Shown here: positions 34,225-41,773 of the stretch, one piece after another
How positions within the stretch are numbered: position 1 is the stretch's first letter
Layout: each line of letters opens with the position of its first letter
Assembly (NCBI GenBank): GCA_905209435.1
Contig: CAJLTE010000011.1
Location: 1-54,578, forward strand
DNA from: an uncultured Blautia sp.
GTDB taxonomy: Bacteria > Bacillota_A > Clostridia > Lachnospirales > Lachnospiraceae
DNA length: 54,578 nucleotides
Direction of reading: 5' to 3'
Translations under genes and position numbers: made by a program
Notes under the pieces: generated by a model
What the model was told of the DNA's origin: nothing
Database searches by the model: none
What the model saw: the letters and a program-made list of their open reading frames with translations, nothing else

Positions 34225-36315
34225 TTATTTTTTCTTCTCTTCTGCCGTTTTCTTCTTGATAAATCCAATAGATGTATGGCAGATGAGCGGATCAAATATC
34301 ATAAACATTGCAGGCAGTACCAGCAGTACAACTAAAGTACTGATAACTGCACCACGTGAGAGCAGGTTTGTGATACTTCCGATCATATCAACCTGTGTGT
34401 AAAGGCCAACACCGAAAGTTGCTGCGAAGAAACTGCATCCACTGATCACTATGGACTTCATTGAAGTCTTATGTGCAATGGCAATGGATTCTTTCTTGCT
34501 CTTTCCAAGGCCTCGCTCTTTCTGATATCTGCTGGTCATCAAAATCGCATAGTCAACAGTTGCACCCAGCTGGATACAGCCGATAACGATACTTGCTACG
34601 AATACGACTTCTTTTCCCTGATAATATGGAACAGACATATTAACGAAGATCGCGAACTCAATAACTGCAACCAGAATAAATGGAAGAGAAATTGATTTGA
34701 ATACGACCATGATAATAACAAAGATCGCCAGGATGGAAACTGTATTTACAGTCTTTAAGTCTACATCTGTTACGTCCTGTAAGTCTTTTGTCAGAGGTGC
34801 CTCACCGATCACCATGGATTCCGGGCTGTAGCCTTTTACAATTTTCTGGATCTCATCGATCTGGTTGTTGACCTCGTCCGTCGCTGTCTTATACTCAGAA
34901 CAGATAAATTCCATTTCATATTCATCGCTCTCCAGCATCTTCTTCAGATCACTTGGGATCATGGTATCCGGGAATGCGGCACCTACGAAGGAATCCATTC
35001 CAAGTGCCCATTTCACACCGTCAACATCTTTGATCTGGTTGAGCATTTCTGTCTTCTCTTTTGACGTCAGTCCCTTCTTTAATAATACCATATGTACATT
35101 GTTCATATTAAAGGTATCCTGAAGTTTTGCGTTTGCCACATTACTGTCCAGGGTAGAAGGAAGTGATTTATCAATATTATAGTAGTTTTTCAGATTGTTG
35201 TTTCCATGGATAGCCGGGAAAAGCATTACCAGGAAAATGATCAGCCATACTTTATAATGTTTGGTAATAAATGCTGATGCTTTGTCAAAGCTTGGAAGCA
35301 GCGGCTTATGTGTTGTCTTCTCAATTGCTTTGTCAAAGGTAAGTACCAGAGCCGGAAGTAAGGTTACGCAACATAAAACGCCGATAATAACTCCCTTTGC
35401 CATTACGATACCCATATCACGTCCAAGTGCGAAGGTCATAAAGCAAAGTGCAATAAATCCGGCAACTGTTGTAATAGAACTTCCGATTACAGATTTGAAA
35501 GTTGCGTTGATAGCATGTGCCATAGCTCTCTCTTTATCACCTTCAAATCGTTTCTTATTCTCCTCGTAACTGTTCAACAGGAAAATGGAATAGTCCATGG
35601 TAACACCTAACTGAAGGACTGCAGTCAGCGCCTGAGTGATATAGGAAATCTGACCAAGGAAAATGTTACTTCCAAGGTTGTATAAAACTGCTACGCCGAT
35701 GCAGAGCAGGAAGAGTACCGGAACAACCAGAGAATCCATTGCAAGAAGCAGTACTACTAATGAGAGGCAGGATGCAATGACAACATAAATCGGCATTTCC
35801 TTGAGTGCGATCTGTTTAATATCAGTAACAATACCTGTCATTCCGCTGACAAAGCAGTTCTCAGAAGTTATCTTACGGATTTCTGTTACTGCATCCATGG
35901 AAGTTTCAGATGATGTTGTATTGTCAAACAGTGCGATCATCATTGTTGCATTCCCATTAAAAAATGCATCTCTTAAGTCCTTTGGAAGCATCTCTACAGG
36001 AACGGAAACATCCAGAACACTGTCATACCATAAAACTTTCTTTACATGGTCTACTGCTTCTATTTTTTCTTTCAGAGCAGCCACATCTTTGAGTTCCATG
36101 TCTTCCACGACTATCATGGAAAACGCTCCCATTCCAAACTGGTCTACCATGATATCCTGGCCCTCAACTGTTTCCAGGGTATCCGGCAGGTAACTTAATA
36201 CATCATAATTAATTCTGGTTGCAGCCATACCGAGATATGCCGGAATCAGTAATACAATTCCGATGATAATGATCAGTATTTTGTGTTTTGCAATCCACTT
36301 TCCTACCTTAATCAT
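34225..36315 (-). CDS. MMPL/RND family transporter
   Basis: A 696-residue RND-type permease with two halves. Each half has one N-terminal helix, an extracytoplasmic loop and a block of five helices. Key segments are LQLGVTMDYSIFLLNSYEE (near 236) and CIQLGATVDYAILMTSRYQKE (near 585), whose membrane Asp in each half is characteristic of MMPL/SecDF-like proton relay. It lies 63 bp upstream of the heptad-repeat gene and is divergent from a TetR regulator. Substrate unknown; export of a lipid, bile-type or antimicrobial compound is an inference. Confidence 0.9.
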   Translation of the reverse strand: MIKVGKWIAKHKILIIIIGIVLLIPAYLGMAATRINYDVLSYLPDTLETVEGQDIMVDQFGMGAFSMIVVEDMELKDVAALKEKIEAVDHVKKVLWYDSVLDVSVPVEMLPKDLRDAFFNGNATMMIALFDNTTSSETSMDAVTEIRKITSENCFVSGMTGIVTDIKQIALKEMPIYVVIASCLSLVVLLLAMDSLVVPVLFLLCIGVAVLYNLGSNIFLGQISYITQALTAVLQLGVTMDYSIFLLNSYEENKKRFEGDKERAMAHAINATFKSVIGSSITTVAGFIALCFMTFALGRDMGIVMAKGVIIGVLCCVTLLPALVLTFDKAIEKTTHKPLLPSFDKASAFITKHYKVWLIIFLVMLFPAIHGNNNLKNYYNIDKSLPSTLDSNVANAKLQDTFNMNNVHMVLLKKGLTSKEKTEMLNQIKDVDGVKWALGMDSFVGAAFPDTMIPSDLKKMLESDEYEMEFICSEYKTATDEVNNQIDEIQKIVKGYSPESMVIGEAPLTKDLQDVTDVDLKTVNTVSILAIFVIIMVVFKSISLPFILVAVIEFAIFVNMSVPYYQGKEVVFVASIVIGCIQLGATVDYAILMTSRYQKERGLGKSKKESIAIAHKTSMKSIVISGCSFFAATFGVGLYTQVDMIGSITNLLSRGAVISTLVVLLVLPAMFMIFDPLICHTSIGFIKKKTAEEKKK

Positions 36316-36363
36316 TTTTCTCTCCTTTTCTTTTTTCCTTATTGATACTGTTTAATCATTCTA

Positions 36364-36487
36364 TGACCAACAGTCATTTTTTATCTCATGAAATGTTATA
36401 TACCAAAACTGACTGTCAGTCAATCAACATTCTTCACAAATTGTCTAAATTTTTTCGGGTTAAAAATGTAATATTGACTTTTGGTCA
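36364..36487. promoter_or_regulatory. Three TGAC-N5-GTCA operators in the divergent transporter/TetR promoter region
   Basis: Copies are TGACCAACAGTCA (36364-36376), TGACTGTCAGTCA (36410-36422, a perfect palindrome) and TGACTTTTGGTCA (36475-36487). The transporter promoter on the minus strand is TTGACT (36423-36418) and TATAAC (36400-36395), 17 bp apart, with copy 2 over the -35 and copy 1 just past the start. The regulator promoter on the plus strand is TTGACT (36474-36479) with TAAAAT (36496-36501), with copy 3 over its -35. This layout predicts repression of both genes. Confidence 0.8.
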
Positions 36488-36538
36488 CTTTTGTTTAAAA
36501 TAAAAGATAACAGATAACTGGAGGAGGGAGAATCTGTT

Positions 36539-37192
36539 ATGGGAAAACTGGAAGTGAATAAAAAAAAGAAAAAAGACGCTTTGTTTAATACAGCTTTCGA
36601 TCTTTTTACTACAAAGGGGCTAACCAAAACTACAATTTCAGATATTGTGAATCAGGCTGGCGTTGCCAAGGGTACCTTTTATCTATATTTCAAAGACAAG
36701 TATGATATCCGTAATAAACTTGTATCTCACAAGACATGTGAGCTGTTTTTCCATGCACACGAAGCTCTGCAGAATGCTCATATCACCGAATTTGACCAGC
36801 AGGTACATTTCATTGTTGATTATATTCTCACTGAACTCGATCAGGACCGGACGCTCCTTCTGTTTATTTCCAAAAATCTCGCATGGGGCGTATTCAAAGG
36901 TGCCTTTGAAGAGAAAATGCCTGATGACGAATATAACTTTTATCAGTCCTATCTGGACATGCTGGCTCAGAACGGGCTTCATTACAAGAACCCTGAACTG
37001 CTTCTTTTTACGATCATTGAGCTGGTAGGTTCCACGTGCTACAGTTGTATTCTGTATCAGCAGCCTGTACCTATGACTGAATACCGTCCTTATCTGCATA
37101 AAACAATTACAGGGATTATGGAGACATTTTCTCAGAATAATACCACCTGCGACACTCTGCCGCCGGTATCCTCCATCGATCACAGTGCATAA
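36539..37192 (+). CDS. TetR/AcrR family transcriptional regulator
   Basis: A 217-residue regulator. The N-terminal helix-turn-helix (residues 10-58) has AFDLFTTKGLTKTTISDIV and AGVAKGTFYLYFKDKYDI, the TetR signature. The C-terminal helical ligand-binding domain is variable. The ATG follows GGAGGAGGGAG. It is divergent from the MMPL transporter across a 223-bp region with three identical-pattern operators, so it most likely represses both itself and the transporter genes. The inducer is unknown. Confidence 0.92.
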   Translation: MGKLEVNKKKKKDALFNTAFDLFTTKGLTKTTISDIVNQAGVAKGTFYLYFKDKYDIRNKLVSHKTCELFFHAHEALQNAHITEFDQQVHFIVDYILTELDQDRTLLLFISKNLAWGVFKGAFEEKMPDDEYNFYQSYLDMLAQNGLHYKNPELLLFTIIELVGSTCYSCILYQQPVPMTEYRPYLHKTITGIMETFSQNNTTCDTLPPVSSIDHSA

Positions 37193-37195
37193 ATA

Positions 37196-37243
37196 AAAGC
37201 TCCGGAAATCAGAAATTATATCTGAATATTCCGAAGCTTTTTT
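37196..37243. terminator. Bidirectional terminator between the TetR gene and the AIM24-family gene
   Basis: AAAAGCT-CCGGAA pairs with TTCCG-AAGCTTTTTT across a loop of about 20 bases. Both strands have an A/T tail, so it can stop the converging transcripts. Confidence 0.8.
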
Positions 37244-37253
37244 ATTTCTGTTC

Positions 37254-37937
37254 TTATTCTTTTCCTGTTGTCATATACTGTCTGAGTACACCTGCCACAT
37301 TGCTGATCGGCATAGTCTGTAACCATACATGGCCAGGACCTGTTACCTCTGTATTAAATACACCCTCACCGCCGAAAAGCATATTCTTTACTCCCGGCAC
37401 TGTTACGATTTCCATCTGACAGCTTGCACTCATTGCCGCAAGATGCCCGGTATCGATCACAATCTTCTGACCTGCTTTTAACTCATATTCCACAACATGT
37501 CCGTCAAATTCAGCAAACAGAGTTCCGTTTCCCGAGAATCGCTGCATGATAAATCCCTCGCCTCCAAAGAGCCCTGCGCTGAATTTTCTGCTGAAATGTA
37601 CAGAGCAGTCAACTCCCGCTTCACTGGCAAGAAACGCTGATTTCTGTGCTATGATCTCATTTTCCGGTGTGATATTAAATGCACGGATCGAGCCCGGAAA
37701 ACAGGATGCAAATGCGATCATTCCACTGCCACCAATTGCTGTGTAAATGTTCTGAAACATTTTCTCTCCCGAAAACATACGTCCGAACATCTTTCCGATC
37801 CCACCGTTAGAAGTCGTCTCCATTTTCATATTCGGCGACATCCATGACATTCCGCCACCCTCTGTCACGATCTTTTCTCCACCATCCAGATAGCAGATCA
37901 CTACCGGCAATGTATCACCTTTAATTTCATATCTCAT
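37254..37937 (-). CDS. AIM24/TIGR00266 family protein
   Basis: A 227-residue protein of the AIM24 (DUF124) beta-sandwich family, whose biochemical role is unknown. It begins MRYEIKGDTLPVVICYLDGGEKIVTEGGGMSWM and has GGEGFIMQRFSGNGTLFAEFDG and MLFGGEGVFNTEVTGPGHVWLQT, all characteristic. I start at the ATG at 37937, which has AAAGGAG ahead; the frame is open for 16 more codons without a ribosome site. No membrane helix is seen. The neighbours give no functional hint. Confidence 0.88.
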   Translation of the reverse strand: MRYEIKGDTLPVVICYLDGGEKIVTEGGGMSWMSPNMKMETTSNGGIGKMFGRMFSGEKMFQNIYTAIGGSGMIAFASCFPGSIRAFNITPENEIIAQKSAFLASEAGVDCSVHFSRKFSAGLFGGEGFIMQRFSGNGTLFAEFDGHVVEYELKAGQKIVIDTGHLAAMSASCQMEIVTVPGVKNMLFGGEGVFNTEVTGPGHVWLQTMPISNVAGVLRQYMTTGKE

Positions 37938-37979
37938 ATACTTTGCTCCTTTCCCCCTGCCTAATCTTAATATTGCCTT

Positions 37980-38017
37980 TCGCAATTGAAGCAGGTGACT
38001 TACTTGATTCGGTTAAA
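37980..38017. repeat. Dispersed repeat, copy B
   Basis: Matches 12663-12700 at 33 of 38 positions, with the identical run GACTTACTTGATT. It begins at the stop codon of the metallo-beta-lactamase-fold gene and fills the short gap to the AIM24-family gene. Confidence 0.65.
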
Positions 38018-39119
38018 AGCATTTACTGCAGGGACCATATCCCATAGCTTCTGCTTCAGATTGTGTTACCTCTCTGGCAGTATCAGGATTCATTCTTCCG
38101 CAATTGGGAATCCTGTGATATTTTTCACCTGTTGCGGGGATCCATACCATGTTTCCATAAGACTGTTCCTGTGTTTCTTCCTGTATCTGATTCTGTGTCT
38201 GTGCCGGTTCCTGTTCAGAAACAGCAGATCCATCCTGATACTGAGCAGCATCTCCGGAAGTATAATCATTGCATGGGTCCTGTGACCAGGAAATTGTTGT
38301 TCCGTCAGATAAGGCAACAATCGTTCCCTGCTTATCTGTCCGGAATACCGGAATCTCCATATCTGACAAACGTCCCATCGTCTCTGCTGACGGATGATTA
38401 TACTGATTGTTGACTCCACAGCTTATTACAGCATAAGACGGTGAAGTTGCCTCAAGGAAATCCCATGTAGTTGAGCTTGCTGATCCATGATGCCCCACAG
38501 AAAGGACATCACAGTCAAGGTTCATTCCCGTACTGATCATATCCTGCTCACTGGTTTCCTCTGCATCTCCGGTAAAAATAAAGCTGTTTGAACCATTCTC
38601 AAGTTTGATCACCAAAGAGTTATCATTACTGTTCTGGCTGATACCATCCGGTGCAAGAACCGTAAAGCTTCCGGTCCCGAAGTCAAAAGTATCACCTACA
38701 GACGGATACTGCACGATGATCGCATTTGCAGTGGCAGTATTCATAAAAGTATTAAACAGATTTGACGTATGAACGTAATCCGGTCCGAAAACATTGCTCA
38801 CTTCGAAACTGTTCAGGCACTTTACAAGACCGCCAAGGTGATCCTCATCATAATGAGAAGAAATCATATAGTCAATGGTCTGTACATTCTGCTGCTGTAA
38901 ATAAGATACAACCTGATCCGCATGACTCTGATCTCCACCGTCATACAAAAGATTCTGTCCACCGGACTGTACCAGAATCGCATTACCCTGACCCACATCA
39001 AGGAAATGAACTGCCATCTCTCCTCCTGATGCCGCATTCACTATTAACGCTGAATGCGGAACCAGTGTAAACAGCAGAAGAAATAATGATAAAATTAGTG
39101 ATTGTAATTTTCTTTTCAT
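38013..39119 (-). CDS. Secreted ComEC/Rec2-like metallo-beta-lactamase-fold protein
   Basis: A 368-residue protein with an N-terminal signal sequence (residues 3-30, SLILSLFLLLFTLVPHSA). An MBL hydrolase domain follows, related to the C-terminal domain of the competence protein ComEC: VHFLDVGQGNAILVQ, the metal motif SSHYDEDHLGGL, VFGPDYV, FTGDAEETSE and VGHHGSASST. After a Gln/Glu-rich linker (about 295-325) a small C-terminal module has four Cys (NCGRMNP...GPCSKCF), perhaps metal binding. Likely extracellular or envelope phosphodiesterase/nuclease; substrate unknown. Confidence 0.88.
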   Translation of the reverse strand: MKRKLQSLILSLFLLLFTLVPHSALIVNAASGGEMAVHFLDVGQGNAILVQSGGQNLLYDGGDQSHADQVVSYLQQQNVQTIDYMISSHYDEDHLGGLVKCLNSFEVSNVFGPDYVHTSNLFNTFMNTATANAIIVQYPSVGDTFDFGTGSFTVLAPDGISQNSNDNSLVIKLENGSNSFIFTGDAEETSEQDMISTGMNLDCDVLSVGHHGSASSTTWDFLEATSPSYAVISCGVNNQYNHPSAETMGRLSDMEIPVFRTDKQGTIVALSDGTTISWSQDPCNDYTSGDAAQYQDGSAVSEQEPAQTQNQIQEETQEQSYGNMVWIPATGEKYHRIPNCGRMNPDTAREVTQSEAEAMGYGPCSKCF

Positions 39120-39187
39120 ATGTAAATTCTCCTGATTATCTAATTATATATTATATTGCAGAGTTCAAAAGATTACTGTTTTCCTTC

Positions 39188-39216
39188 AGAATAATGGCAC
39201 AGAATCATAACGTCAA
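39188..39216 (-). promoter_or_regulatory. Candidate sigma-A promoter of the secreted MBL-fold gene
   Basis: On the minus strand TTGACG (39216-39211) and TATTCT (39193-39188) are 17 bp apart, about 70 bp before the ATG. Confidence 0.6.
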
Positions 39217-39239
39217 AAAACTCTGAAACAGTTATTACT

Positions 39240-40046
39240 TTATAACTCAAATGTTTCCAGATCATCCGGAATCAGAAGATTTCCTTTGTAATATTGTCTG
39301 CCCTCTTCTGTATAAAGTTCTTTTCGTCTGGAAATATTTTTGTCTTCTGTATGATAAAGGATCAGATTATCTACATTCAGATCCTGAGCAAGCTGACATG
39401 CATCTTTCACTGTAGAATGATGTTTCTCATAAGGTTTGAACTTGTCTGCCTGAGAAAACAGGCAAAATGCTTCGTGGAGAAGCCATGTACTGTTTACTGC
39501 ATACTTATGCTCACATTCATTATACGGCTCATCTCCGCAGCAAGTCAGTTTCTTCCCGTCAGCATATTCCATACAGAAGCCAAACTGTTTTGCTTTTGTA
39601 GACAGGATGTCAAAGAATGTCACCTTATGTCCCAGGATCATTCTTTCTTCCCCGTCTTTTACCTCTTCCAGACAGACTTTCTCTCCGATAAATTTCGTTT
39701 CCTTTGGTGTCAGAAGCATCTCTGCCATCTGTTTCAGCAGACCGATCACTTCATCATGTCCATAAATCGTCACTCCTCCGTCAAACTGTCCTCTGGCCAT
39801 TCCCTGACAGTACATCCTGAGCATCCAGATGATTCCCAGCAGATGGTCAATATGTTTATGAGTAACAAAAATCGTACTGATATCCTTCCAGCTGATTCCT
39901 GCATCCTCCAGCTGTTTCAGGATCGTGCTTCCACCACCTCCGTCAATCATAAAATATTCTTTATCCTCATTTAAAGTAAAACAGGTGTTATAGCACTTCG
40001 TTACTTTTGCATTTCCGGTTCCCAGTATTGTAAGTTTCATCTTCAT
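39240..40046 (-). CDS. Cytoplasmic metallo-beta-lactamase-fold hydrolase (RNase Z-like)
   Basis: A protein of about 268 residues without a signal sequence. It begins MKLTILGTGNAKVTKCYNTCF, has the metal-binding FVTHKHIDHLLGIIWML, and later LLHEAFCLF and DNLILYHTEDKN, as in RNase Z/ElaC-like MBL proteins. It lacks the exosite of tRNase Z that I could recognise, so the substrate is open. I start at the ATG (40046) after AGGAGG; a second ATG two codons later is equally possible, and the frame is open for 19 more codons upstream. Confidence 0.85.
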   Translation of the reverse strand: MKMKLTILGTGNAKVTKCYNTCFTLNEDKEYFMIDGGGGSTILKQLEDAGISWKDISTIFVTHKHIDHLLGIIWMLRMYCQGMARGQFDGGVTIYGHDEVIGLLKQMAEMLLTPKETKFIGEKVCLEEVKDGEERMILGHKVTFFDILSTKAKQFGFCMEYADGKKLTCCGDEPYNECEHKYAVNSTWLLHEAFCLFSQADKFKPYEKHHSTVKDACQLAQDLNVDNLILYHTEDKNISRRKELYTEEGRQYYKGNLLIPDDLETFEL

Positions 40047-40140
40047 GTATCCTCCTGGAAATTTCATTTTAACTTTTTGTATTTTACAGATTTCTGCTGA
40101 CAATACAGCATTTTTTCTCTCCTGTAGTATATCACAGAAA

Positions 40141-40174
40141 AGAAAAGTGTTCCATCCACACGGAACACTTTTCT
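40141..40174 (-). terminator. Terminator of the cotJ operon
   Basis: A perfect 13-bp inverted repeat (AGAAAAGTGTTCC / GGAACACTTTTCT, 8-base loop) is followed on the minus strand by a T-rich tail (TTTTCTGTG). It lies 47 bp beyond the cotJC stop codon. Confidence 0.75.
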
Positions 40175-40220
40175 AATATTATATATCAGTTACGTTACTG
40201 AGAACGGAGTAACCAGTAAC

Positions 40221-40850
40221 TCAGTTACATCTGTCGCAGGAAGCAGTACATGGATTATCAAAGCTCGGATTAAATGCATAGAAATTCTTCGCATCCAGTT
40301 CTTCCTGAATAGAGCGGAGTGCTTCACCGAATCTCTGGAAATGCACTACCTCTCTTGCACGAAGGAACTTAATCGGATCTGCAATTTCAGGCATATCACG
40401 TACTACGCGAAGAATATTGTCATAAGTAGACCGTGCTTTCTGTTCTGCAGCAAGGTTCTCAAACAAATCTGTAATAGGATCTCCCTTGCTCTGGAATTCA
40501 CATGCGTTAAACGGAACCCCGCCCGCTGCCTGCGGCCAGATTCCGACAGTATGGTCAATATAGTAAGGACCAAAGCCGGACTTTTCGATTTCTTCCATGG
40601 AAAGATCACGAGTCAGCTGATGCACAATAGTAGATACCATTTCCAGGTGGCTGAGTTCTTCCGTACCAATATCATTTAACACAGCAGTCGCCATGCGGTT
40701 CGGCATGGTAAATCTCTGTGAAAGATATCGCATGGAAGCACCGATCTCGCCGTCAGGACCGCCGTACTGACTCATGATATACTGCGCGATCTTCGCATTC
40801 GGCTGTGTAATATTTATCGGATACTGGAGTCTTTTTTCATAATTCCACAT
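40221..40850 (-). CDS. cotJC: Spore coat protein CotJC (manganese catalase family)
   Basis: A 209-residue ferritin-like protein of the manganese catalase family. It begins MWNYEKRLQYPINITQPNAKIA, with metal-ligand segments GEIGASMRYLSQRF, GTEELSHLEMV, EQKARSTYDNIL and AREVVHFQRFGEAL. At the end, SFDNPCTASCDRCN adds three cysteines. In B. subtilis the cotJABC operon is sigma-E dependent and the products sit in the inner coat. The gene follows cotJB by 3 bp and uses a GGAGGG site inside it. Confidence 0.95.
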   Translation of the reverse strand: MWNYEKRLQYPINITQPNAKIAQYIMSQYGGPDGEIGASMRYLSQRFTMPNRMATAVLNDIGTEELSHLEMVSTIVHQLTRDLSMEEIEKSGFGPYYIDHTVGIWPQAAGGVPFNACEFQSKGDPITDLFENLAAEQKARSTYDNILRVVRDMPEIADPIKFLRAREVVHFQRFGEALRSIQEELDAKNFYAFNPSFDNPCTASCDRCN

Positions 40851-40853
40851 AAA

Positions 40854-41129
40854 CTATCTGCGCCCTCCTTCCCTTTCCCACGGAAATGGCTGTTCCATCC
40901 ACTTCCAGATAGATTCTTCGGTCTGATCTGTGCTGTCAATAGTGAGAGGACCGTACATTTCTGCGTACTCTTTTAACAGCTTCTTCCGTTCCTGCACAAG
41001 TTCCCGACAATACACGAGAGCTTTTTCATCACAGGGATGTGTGTCGAGATATAAGTTCATATCATTTACGGCAAAGCTGACCTGATCAATACGATCCAGA
41101 AGCTGCCGTCCGGAACAGTTCTGTTTCAT
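40854..41129 (-). CDS. cotJB: Spore coat protein CotJB
   Basis: A helical protein of about 91 residues with the family core LLDRIDQVSFAVNDMNLYLDTHPCDEKAL and LLKEYAEMYGPLTI. The ATG at 41129 overlaps the cotJA stop codon by four bases (ATGA), which is preferred over the Met eight codons earlier. Together with CotJA it is needed for CotJC assembly in Bacillus; the same is assumed here. Confidence 0.93.
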   Translation of the reverse strand: MKQNCSGRQLLDRIDQVSFAVNDMNLYLDTHPCDEKALVYCRELVQERKKLLKEYAEMYGPLTIDSTDQTEESIWKWMEQPFPWEREGGRR

Positions 41130-41461
41130 CTGCGCACACCTCTCTTTCCACAAAACGGCTTACATAACTGAGGAAAAACAGTTCCCACACTCAATGCATA
41201 CTGCAGAGGAAAGTTCTCGGTGAATTCCTGACATGGCACGTAAGCCATAGCAGGTTCCAGATACTGTAAATGAGAAAACATCTCATCACTCTTTCCCTTG
41301 CTTCCGGGCATCACACAATTACAATTTTCAGCCTTTCTCTCCCTTTCCATACATCCGGATCTGTTTGATTCTCTATCTGCAGGCTGTGGTCTGTTCATGC
41401 CACAGGTCCGGTTATACGGTCTGTTACAGGAACGCCCCATCCGATAATTATCCATAAACAA
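41126..41461 (-). CDS. cotJA: Spore coat associated protein CotJA
   Basis: The C-terminal half carries the CotJA signature AMAYVPCQEF...YALSVGTVFPQLCKPF. The first 55 residues are rich in Asn, Arg and Cys (MGRSCNRPYNRTCGMNRP), an extension that could be cross-linked in the coat. The Trp usual after AYVP is Cys here. At 111 residues it is longer than Bacillus CotJA (about 80). AAAGGG lies upstream of the first Met codons. It is first gene of cotJABC; a sigma-E promoter is expected upstream but I could not place one with confidence. Confidence 0.85.
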   Translation of the reverse strand: MFMDNYRMGRSCNRPYNRTCGMNRPQPADRESNRSGCMERERKAENCNCVMPGSKGKSDEMFSHLQYLEPAMAYVPCQEFTENFPLQYALSVGTVFPQLCKPFCGKRGVRR

Positions 41462-41648
41462 TCCCTTTCTTTATACGATTCTGAGCAACTATTCAGCAGT
41501 TAACTATCCCGTAAATGCAAGGTACCGAACAGTTACGAATCTGTTTACTTTATATTTTATGTCATTATTTTAAAATCGTGACCATACAGGAATAATGCCA
41601 TCCGATTTCACATTAAAAATGCATGGAAAACTTCACAAAAATTTCATA

Positions 41649-41677
41649 TTTACAAATGTCTCTAACAGTGCTATAGT
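41649..41677 (+). promoter_or_regulatory. Sigma-A promoter of trkA-trkH
   Basis: TTTACA (41649-41654) and TATAGT (41672-41677) are 17 bp apart. Predicted start near 41684 gives a leader of about 90 bases. The 312-bp divergent gap (41462-41773) otherwise holds only the leader hairpin. Confidence 0.75.
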
Positions 41678-41722
41678 ATCCTTGCTTCATTAACAACAAA
41701 AAAGCAAATATATTATATAAAC

Positions 41723-41758
41723 GGGGCTGTTTCACATATCCTTTCATGTGACAGCCCC
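41723..41758 (+). promoter_or_regulatory. Leader hairpin immediately before the trkA ribosome site
   Basis: GGGGCTGTTTCACAT pairs with ATGTGACAGCCCC (two-base bulge, loop ATCCTTTC-like). It is followed by CTTATT and then the TGGAGGAATT ribosome site. It is strong, but lacks a real T-run, so it is more a leader or processing structure than a terminator. Confidence 0.6.
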
Positions 41759-41773
41759 CTTATTGGAGGAATT

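Noticed and set aside
37986..38285. Plus-strand frame of 99 codons starting in repeat copy B
   Set aside because: It runs antisense to the MBL-fold gene with no ribosome site; copy A has no equivalent frame.
41462..41640. Sigma-E promoter of cotJ (GAATAGTT ... CGTATAAA)
   Set aside because: The two boxes are only about nine bases apart, too close for the sigma-E consensus.
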